A stretch of 15,441 nt of DNA from CAYUHC01 sp964444555 (GTDB taxonomy: Bacteria > Patescibacteriota > Minisyncoccia > Phycocordibacterales > JACOZG01), in assembly GCA_964444555.1 (NCBI GenBank), contig CAYUHC010000015.1:1-15441 (forward strand), read 5' to 3'. Positions 10,997-15,441 of the stretch are shown in pieces. The notes under the pieces are model-generated. The model was given only the letters and a program-made list of their open reading frames with translations. It was not told the origin of the DNA and did no database searches. Numbering within the stretch: the first letter of the stretch is position 1; each line of letters opens with the position of its first letter. The position numbers and the translations under genes were made by a program.

Positions 10997-12102
10997 ATGA
11001 ATAATCCGCCGACAGAAATTTTAACCGCGCTAAAATCTTTAAAGCGACCACTGCTCCATTGTCATCCTAATCCCGATCCGGATAGTTATGGCAGTGCGTT
11101 GGGGCTTGCGGCTTGGTTCCGGGCTCGTGGGGCGACGCCGACAGTGATTGCTGGAGATGCGCCGATTGCGGATTTTGCCCAATTCTTGCCCGGTGGCGAG
11201 ACGGTGGTAGCTAAATCTTTTGGCCAGATTAATCCGGCTGACTATGACGGTTTTGTGATTCTTGATGCGGGCGCGCCCAATCGGGTGAGCGTGCGGGATG
11301 AGGTGGTTTTCCCGCCAGAGTGGCTGACGGTTATTATCGATCATCACCAAACAACGCAAAATTTTGCCAAGCTGGCTTGGATTGATCCTACTTACTCTGC
11401 CACCGGAGAGATGTTGGCTGATTTGTTGATTTCGTCTGGGGAAGAAATTTCTTCGGATAGTGCAGCTGGTTTTTTGCTGGGCATGTATACCGACACCGGC
11501 GGATTTAAATATGGTTCAACATCGGCGCGGACTTTTGCTTTGGCGGCCAAGTTGAGAGAGCGGGCACCCAATTATAGCGAATTAGTTTTCCAGCTAGAAA
11601 ATAATAATTCTCCGACTTTCATTCGCTTTCAGGCGCTCGGCTTCTCGGCGGTGGAAGTGGCGGCCGGCGGCCGGGTGGCACTGGTAGCTCTTTCTCATGA
11701 TCAGCTGGCGGCCGCGCAGGTTAGCGAAGCGGACACTGGTGGGTTGACGTTGCCGGTGATTCTTAAGTCGGTACGCGGTTGGGATCTGTGTTTGGGCCTC
11801 TATGAGTGGGAGCCCGGGCGAGTGAAGTTCTCGGCGCGGACGCGTGACGCCAAGCGCTTTGATGTTTCGCGCTTGGCGTCGGCTCTCGGCGGCGGGGGGG
11901 CCGCCGCCCCCCCCCGCGCGCCCCGCGGCCCGGCCGCCCCCCGGGGGGGGCCCCCCCACGACAAANNNNNNNNNNCTGGGCGGCGGCTCTCGGCGGCGGC
12001 GGCCAGGCCGCCGCCGCGGGCGCGCACGTGGCCGGGACGGCCGCGGAGGTGCGCGCCCAAGTCCTCAAATTAATCCCCGAAATTTATCCTGAGCTTGGTT
12101 GA
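10997..12102 (+). CDS. nrnA: DHH/DHHA1 phosphoesterase (NrnA-like), interrupted by an assembly gap
   Basis: The protein should hydrolyse short oligoribonucleotides (nanoRNA) or related phosphodiesters such as pAp or pApA. DHH motifs are CHPNPDPDSYGSALGLAAWF, VILDAGAPNR, IIDHHQTTQNF and GMYTDTGGFKYGST. The DHHA1 end is SRLASALGGGG before the gap, then GGGGQAAAAGAHVAG and VLKLIPEIYPELG after it. As drawn, the frame is broken by poor sequence at 11895-11975. The bases from 11881 are repeated from 11985; deleting this 104-nt overlap gives 1002 nt, a clean frame of 333 aa, which is normal for the family. The usual GGGGH reads GGGGQ here, in the unreliable stretch. pApA hydrolysis would fit the c-di-AMP cyclase encoded downstream (inference). 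Confidence 0.88.
11846..11880. repeat. intragenic perfect inverted repeat (12-bp arms, 11-nt loop)
   Basis: GACGCCAAGCGC (11846-11857) is the exact reverse complement of 11869-11880. It lies just before the damaged assembly region of the phosphoesterase gene. Confidence 0.7.
11881..11984. other. assembly artefact: low-quality GC homopolymers and a 10-N gap (11966-11975)
   Basis: GGCTCTCGGCGGCGG at 11881-11895 recurs exactly at 11985-11999. Between them are improbable G/C runs and ten N. A near-perfect GCGGCGGCGGCC/GGCCGCCGCCGC palindrome follows at about 11990-12017, the likely cause of the failure. The segment is best read as an unmerged contig overlap. Confidence 0.85.
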
Positions 12103-12126
12103 CAGCGTGAGCGGCTTTGCTAGAGT
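12099..12126 (+). promoter_or_regulatory. consensus promoter for the 94-aa gene
   Basis: TTGACA (12099-12104), 16 bp, TAGAGT (12121-12126). The -35 overlaps the phosphoesterase stop codon. The start at about 12133 leaves a leader of about 245 nt. Confidence 0.65.
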
Positions 12127-12132
12127 AGAAAC

Positions 12133-12380
12133 TGGCGTGTTCAATCTCAATGGCTCTTTTCATGGAGGAAGTTAGCGAGTCGGAAGTTGTTGGTCCAAGT
12201 CTCTTTTAGTCCCTTTTTTTAATTGGCGGTCGTGATGGTTGACGAGATTAGGTGCTGGCGAGGGATATCGAGCATCTAATCACTTTGGGTCACCACGCGT
12301 TAGGTGTGCGAAGCGCTGGTTGCCGGCTAATGCGGGCGACGTGGAAGAACGAGTGAAGAACTAGGACAAAGGAAGTCCAA
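12133..12380 (+). ncRNA. structured 5' leader of the 94-aa gene (candidate cis-regulatory RNA)
   Basis: There is no protein in this stretch. GATTAGGTGCT (12246-12256) and AGCATCTAATC (12271-12281) form an 11-bp stem with one G-U pair. CGCGTTAG and CTAATGCG (12297-12334) form a second. TTAGGTG occurs in both 5' arms, so the arms can swap partners. The SD AAAGGAA sits in the loop of a GGAC/GTCC mini-hairpin (12364-12378). No known riboswitch class is recognised. Confidence 0.45.
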
Positions 12381-12665
12381 ATGGCTCTCGCTGTGATGTC
12401 CAAAACCAGGGACAAGAAGTTTCAGTTGAAGGTCGGGTTGTGTAAAGTCTCTGCGAGGATCTCTTTTCGATCTTCGCGGGACGAAGTCGGTGTTCGCCTG
12501 GACGGTTGCGCCGGACTTAAGGTCTCGGTCAACCGGCACGTGCAGTCTTCTACGCGGTTCTCTTGTCTGGTGGGGGACGTGATCGAGATTTCCTGCCCAG
12601 ACGACGATACCGCCCTTTCTCTTACGGTTACTCGTACCGGTGAGGGGGTGGATCTCCGGCGTTGA
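12381..12665 (+). CDS. hypothetical protein (94 aa), SD-led
   Basis: I do not recognise this protein. It starts at ATG 12381, 5 nt after AAAGGAAG. The sequence is mostly beta (FQLKVGLCKVSARISFRSS, VGVRLDGCAGLKVSVNRHV, RFSCLVGDVIEISCPDDDTA, LSLTVTRTG) with four cysteines and no signal or membrane segment, suggesting a small cytoplasmic beta-barrel or sandwich. It is a complete one-gene unit: a strong promoter, an unusually long structured leader and a strong terminator, so its amount is probably regulated. ATG 12396 is an alternative start. The gene is divided from its neighbours and its function cannot be inferred. Confidence 0.7.
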   Translation: MALAVMSKTRDKKFQLKVGLCKVSARISFRSSRDEVGVRLDGCAGLKVSVNRHVQSSTRFSCLVGDVIEISCPDDDTALSLTVTRTGEGVDLRR

Positions 12666-12688
12666 CGTTTGATGTATTGATTTATCCT

Positions 12689-12712
12689 GGGCCCACTTCG
12701 GTGGGCCCTTTT
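12689..12712 (+). terminator. intrinsic terminator with UUCG tetraloop
   Basis: GGGCCCAC, TTCG, GTGGGCCC, then TTTT. A perfect 8-bp stem after the 94-aa gene. Confidence 0.9.
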
Positions 12713-12750
12713 GCTGGGCAAAATTCATAAAAAAGTATTTAATTAAGGGT

Positions 12751-13263
12751 ATGCGAAGCATTTTAATTTTTTTGATCATCTTGTTGGTGGCTCTGGCGGG
12801 GGGCGTGGCTCTCTCGGAGTGGCAGTGGTCTCAGCCGGCGCCAGCCGTTTCTACCTCGACGATTAGCGCTAAGCCCCTGTTGCTTAAGGTCTATTTTGGT
12901 AATGAGCTAGAAAATCCTGGTGCCATGGATTGTCGGCGGGTTTTTGCCGTGAGCCGAACCGTAGAGCCGACGCCGCGCGTGGCTCAGGCGGCGCTTGAGG
13001 CCTTGTTGGCTGGCCCGACGGCCATGGAGCGTGGGCGGGGTTATTTCTCTTCGCTTAACTCGGGTGTTCGTCTTAATCAAGTCACGGTGGAGGAGGGTGT
13101 GGCGCGAGCTGACTTCTCATCTCGTTTGGGTGAGGGGGTGGGTGGCGCTTGTTTGACCACCGCGATCCGAGCGCAGATTACGGAGACGCTTAAGCAATTC
13201 CCGACGGTTAAGGAGGTCGAAATTTCGATTGATGGCCAGAGCCAAGATATTTTGCAACCCTAA
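12751..13263 (+). CDS. membrane-anchored GerMN-domain protein
   Basis: An N-terminal hydrophobic helix (residues 3-21) anchors or exports the protein, and a Pro/Ser/Thr linker (27-41) leads to a GerMN domain (about 42-165): LLLKVYFGN, CRRVFAVSRTVEPTPRVAQA, LEALLAGPTAMERGRGYFS, GVRLNQVTVEEGVARADFS and KQFPTVKEVEISIDG. GerMN occurs in spore-germination GerM but is widespread in non-sporulating bacteria as a small envelope domain of unknown role. Cys61 and Cys134 may form a disulfide. The next ATG follows its stop directly, so it is cotranscribed with the small membrane protein and probably the cyclase. Confidence 0.87.
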   Translation: MRSILIFLIILLVALAGGVALSEWQWSQPAPAVSTSTISAKPLLLKVYFGNELENPGAMDCRRVFAVSRTVEPTPRVAQAALEALLAGPTAMERGRGYFSSLNSGVRLNQVTVEEGVARADFSSRLGEGVGGACLTTAIRAQITETLKQFPTVKEVEISIDGQSQDILQP

Positions 13264-13467
13264 ATGACCAATCTGATTCACGCTGACATTTTCTTTTTTG
13301 TGGCGACGGTCGCGCTGGTCGTGGTGGCCCTAGCTTTTTTGGCGGCGCTGATTTATTTGATTTTAATTTTGCGCGAGATCCGCACTTGGTTTAAGTCCTG
13401 GCAACGTGGCGCGGCGGCCGGTAAGGCCAAACTTAAACGCTGGGTAAAAAGCTTTTTCTCTCGATGA
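13264..13467 (+). CDS. small membrane protein (67 aa) upstream of cdaA
   Basis: I do not recognise a family. One long hydrophobic helix (about residues 9-36, FFFVATVALVVVALAFLAAL onward) is followed by a strongly basic amphipathic stretch (REIRTWFKSWQRGAAAGKAK, then LKRWVKSFFSR). The topology is probably N-out with the basic tail in the cytoplasm. The ATG follows the GerMN stop with no gap, and its stop overlaps the cyclase start (ATGA at 13464), so the three genes are translationally coupled. Its position suggests it may associate with the cyclase in the membrane (inference). Confidence 0.75.
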   Translation: MTNLIHADIFFFVATVALVVVALAFLAALIYLILILREIRTWFKSWQRGAAAGKAKLKRWVKSFFSR

Positions 13468-14633
13468 CGACGGTGGTTGGTCTAGTTGATTGGTGGTCGG
13501 TGGTCGATATGGCGGTGGTGGCGGTAGTGGCTTATGTGGTTTTTTTGTTTATCCGCCAGACGCGCTCTTTTATCGTTTTTAGCGCCATCGTCGCGTTGGT
13601 GGGAGTTAATTATTTAGCGACGACTTTTAATTTAGCGTTAACTCGGCAACTTTTTCAGCCCCTGCTGACTTTTATTTTGGTAATTTTTGTCGTGGTCTTT
13701 CAAAAAGAGATTAGACGTTTTTTCGAGTGGTTGTGGTGGCCGGGACATCGGCCAGTATGGTTACGCTATGGTCATGTGCCCGATAGTAATTTGCCGCGTT
13801 TACTAGCGACCACGGCAGAGCAATTGGCTGAGCGCAAGATCGGTGCGCTTTTGGTGTTGGCGGGTCGCGAGGCTTGGGAGCCAGTGGTCCAGGGTGGATT
13901 TCCGCTTGAAGGTCGACTTTCTGGGCCATTACTCTTGAGTATTTTTGATCCGACCTCGCCGGGTCACGATGGTGCGAGCGTTATCGAAGATGGGCGACTT
14001 AAAGCTTTCGGTGTCCACTTGCCTTTGGGTGAAAACTTTAATTATCAAACCAATCTAGGAACGCGTCATCGCGCGGCGGTGGGGATGAGCGAGCGGACTG
14101 ACGCTCTAATCTTAGTGGTGTCGGAGGAGCGGGGAGTGATCTCGCTGGCGCGCGGCGGTCAGCTGACGCCAGTATCTTCGATTGAAACCTTGGAGCAGGA
14201 ATTGGCTAAATTTATGTCGCATGATCAGAATCCAACGGTTAGTCCGGGTCGTTATTTTTTGACCCACAATTGGGGACTTAAAATCGCGGCGCTGGTGGTG
14301 GCCGTCGGTCTGTGGTGGGTGGCCAGTTCTCAGGCCGGTGTGGTTAATCGCGAGATTGAGGTGCCGCTTGAGTTCCAGGGCGTCCGTTCGGGCTTGATGA
14401 TTGCGGAAACAGGGCCGACCGATGTGCGGGTGGCGCTTTCGGGCAGTAGCCGCGATCTGCGCCTACTTGATCCGCAAACGATTAATTTACGAGTCGATGT
14501 GTCGGCCTTGGGGGCAGGGTACCATGTACTAGTTTTGACGCCCGAGGCGGTGGGTCGGCCACCTTATGCTAGTGTCCGCGAGGTCTCGCCCCGCCAAACG
14601 TGGGTCAGGATCGCTCCCGCGGCGGAGCGCTAG
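13464..14633 (+). CDS. cdaA: CdaA-type diadenylate cyclase fused to a YbbR (CdaR-like) domain
   Basis: The enzyme should make c-di-AMP from two ATP. Residues 10-80 hold about three membrane helices, as in CdaA. The DAC domain (about 100-240) contains the signatures PGHDGASVI (DGA at 169-171) and GTRHRAAVGMSE (RHR at 201-203), plus the ending VSEERGVISLARGGQL. A further membrane helix (about 271-288) is followed by one YbbR-type beta domain (about 296-386: NREIEVPLEFQGVRSGLMIA ... DVRVALSGSSRDLRLL ... LRVDVSALGAGYHVLVL). In Firmicutes the YbbR protein CdaR is a separate regulator encoded next to cdaA; here both are one 389-aa chain with the YbbR part outside the membrane. The active-site motifs are intact. 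Confidence 0.93.
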   Translation: MTTVVGLVDWWSVVDMAVVAVVAYVVFLFIRQTRSFIVFSAIVALVGVNYLATTFNLALTRQLFQPLLTFILVIFVVVFQKEIRRFFEWLWWPGHRPVWLRYGHVPDSNLPRLLATTAEQLAERKIGALLVLAGREAWEPVVQGGFPLEGRLSGPLLLSIFDPTSPGHDGASVIEDGRLKAFGVHLPLGENFNYQTNLGTRHRAAVGMSERTDALILVVSEERGVISLARGGQLTPVSSIETLEQELAKFMSHDQNPTVSPGRYFLTHNWGLKIAALVVAVGLWWVASSQAGVVNREIEVPLEFQGVRSGLMIAETGPTDVRVALSGSSRDLRLLDPQTINLRVDVSALGAGYHVLVLTPEAVGRPPYASVREVSPRQTWVRIAPAAER

Positions 14634-14635
14634 AG

Positions 14636-14663
14636 TTGACAAAAACGGCCCATCCGGTAGGAT
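14636..14663 (+). promoter_or_regulatory. candidate promoter of secE-nusG
   Basis: TTGACA (14636-14641), 16 bp, TAGGAT (14658-14663), directly after the cdaA stop. Confidence 0.55.
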
Positions 14664-14674
14664 GATGGTTATCG

Positions 14675-14694
14675 GCCCACGGGGGCGTTTTTTT
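14675..14694 (+). terminator. weak hairpin plus T7 in the secE leader (terminator or attenuator)
   Basis: GCCC, ACGG, GGGC, then G and seven T. It may end the cdaA transcript. If the promoter at 14636 is real, it lies a few bases after the start and would act as an attenuator. Confidence 0.4.
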
Positions 14695-14716
14695 GAATAA
14701 TCTAAGTCTATTGATT

Positions 14717-14893
14717 ATGAGCATTATCACTTATCTACAAGATACTAAGTCAGAACTTAAGCACGTCAGTTGGCCTACGCGTCAGCAGATTATTGCTTAT
14801 ACTTCGTTGGTGATTATTTTTTCGTTGGTCATCGGCGCTTTGCTCGGGGTGTTTGACGTGATCTTTAATTACTTACTAACCTTTATTTTTTAA
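14717..14893 (+). CDS. secE: preprotein translocase subunit SecE
   Basis: This 58-aa protein is the essential single-helix clamp of the SecYEG channel. The SecE pattern is clear: amphipathic helix YLQDTKSELKHVSWPTRQQI (with the conserved WPTR) followed by the membrane helix AYTSLVIIFSLVIGALLGVF and a short end. ATG 14717 gives the usual length; a TTG at 14693 would add 8 residues and lies in the T-run of the hairpin, so it is unlikely. The location directly upstream of nusG is the classical bacterial order. Confidence 0.95.
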   Translation: MSIITYLQDTKSELKHVSWPTRQQIIAYTSLVIIFSLVIGALLGVFDVIFNYLLTFIF

Positions 14894-14896
14894 CGT

Positions 14897-15441
14897 ATGG
14901 CCAAGCAAGAGTTAAGCCAGGAGCGTAATTGGTACGCCATCCACACCTACGCTGGTTATGAGAACGCCGTTTTGCGCAATCTCAAACAGCGCATTGAGTC
15001 GCTCGATATGGGCAACAAGATTTTTAGCGTGATTGTCCCCACGGAAAAGAAGGTTAAGGTTAAGGGTGGCAAGCGCGTCACCGTTGAAGAAAAAATTTAT
15101 CCCGGCTACGTGCTGGTTGATATGATTGTTAATGACGAATCTTGGTACGTGGTGCGCAACACGCCACGAGTGACCGGCTTCGTCGGTTCGGGTGTGGTGC
15201 CGGTGCCGCTCGACAAAGCGGAAGTTGATATGCTCTTTAAGCGGATGGGGGCTGGTGACGTTAAGCACAAGATTGATCTCGTGCCTGATGAGGCCGTCCA
15301 GATTGTTGATGGTCCCTTTAAAGACATGGAGGGCAAGGTGGCTGAGATTGACGATGACCGCGGCAAGGTTAAGGTTTTGGTCTCGATGTTCGGCCGCGAA
15401 ACCCCAGTCGAAATCGACTTCTTGCAAGTTAAGAAGATTTA
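14897..15441 (+). CDS. nusG: transcription termination/antitermination factor NusG (last stop base outside the window)
   Basis: NusG binds RNA polymerase, keeps it processive and links it to Rho or the ribosome. Residues 12-115 are the NGN domain (RNWYAIHTYAGYENAVLRNL, VPTEKKVKVK ... KIYPGYVLVDMIVNDESWYV, RNTPRVTGFVGSG) and residues 128-181 the KOW domain (VPDEAVQIVDGPFKDMEGKV ... VSMFGRETPVEIDFLQVKKI). The 181 codons in the window reach the family's typical end, and the last two bases (TA) are the start of the stop codon. It starts 3 nt after the secE stop, with no SD, so it is translationally coupled. Confidence 0.97.
   Translation, partial: MAKQELSQERNWYAIHTYAGYENAVLRNLKQRIESLDMGNKIFSVIVPTEKKVKVKGGKRVTVEEKIYPGYVLVDMIVNDESWYVVRNTPRVTGFVGSGVVPVPLDKAEVDMLFKRMGAGDVKHKIDLVPDEAVQIVDGPFKDMEGKVAEIDDDRGKVKVLVSMFGRETPVEIDFLQVKKI

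Noticed and set aside
11763..12068. Gly/Arg/Pro-rich frames around the N gap
   Set aside because: They come from low-quality GC homopolymers and unknown bases.
14912..15427. 171-codon minus-strand frame
   Set aside because: It is antisense to nusG, whose NGN and KOW domains are unmistakable.

Overview
The window looks like a chromosomal segment of a small-genome bacterium of the Candidate Phyla Radiation (Patescibacteria, Parcubacteria-like). This is an inference from gene content: many small membrane proteins of unknown role, a PduO-type adenosyltransferase, a DUF2914 protein, a PG-binding protein with an acidic tail, a stand-alone GIY-YIG ORF next to a tRNA, and a short ORF in front of lexA. 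TGA is used as a normal stop. Several genes have a -10 hexamer only 5-7 nt before the ATG and no Shine-Dalgarno, which predicts leaderless mRNAs.

Layout. 1-2453 is GC-rich core: tRNA-Val (cut by the window edge), an RluA-type pseudouridine synthase, ribosomal protein L19, tRNA-Leu(GAG), a 24-codon ORF starting on the tRNA CCA, a 92-aa unknown protein, a cobalamin adenosyltransferase and tRNA-His(GTG). Directly after tRNA-His an AT-richer island of about 3.1 kb begins (about 2446-5582). It holds a GIY-YIG ORF between 20-bp inverted repeats, the C-terminal remnant of a large serine recombinase, a MerR-type HTH fused to a GHKL ATPase with a STAS-like DUF4325 partner behind four phased repeats, a membrane-anchored DUF4352 protein, and a methyltransferase cut off right after SAM motif I. 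This island is the most interesting accessory part: a possible DNA-binding partner-switch on a decayed mobile element.

5583-10179 returns to core-like DNA: an unknown SD-led 90-aa protein, a single-domain MGMT-family protein, a strongly structured intergenic region that reads as an orphan sRNA on the minus strand with its own promoter and terminator, a secreted PG-binding protein, a convergent DedA/VTT membrane protein, then a run of a Cys-rich small membrane protein, a 7-TM DUF2914 protein and an NlpC/P60- or CHAP-like hydrolase.

10227-12102 is an SOS unit: a perfect GAAC-N4-GTTC operator lies between the -35 and -10 of the promoter for a 48-aa ORF that overlaps lexA. A DHH/DHHA1 phosphoesterase (NrnA-like) follows. 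It is interrupted by a 10-N gap that looks like a false scaffold join: removing a 104-nt duplicated overlap restores a 333-aa frame. After it come a consensus promoter, a structured leader of about 245 nt and an unknown 94-aa protein with a UUCG-loop terminator.

12751-15441: GerMN-domain protein, small membrane protein, a fused CdaA diadenylate cyclase plus YbbR-domain protein (c-di-AMP signalling), and finally secE-nusG, with nusG complete except for the last base of its stop codon.
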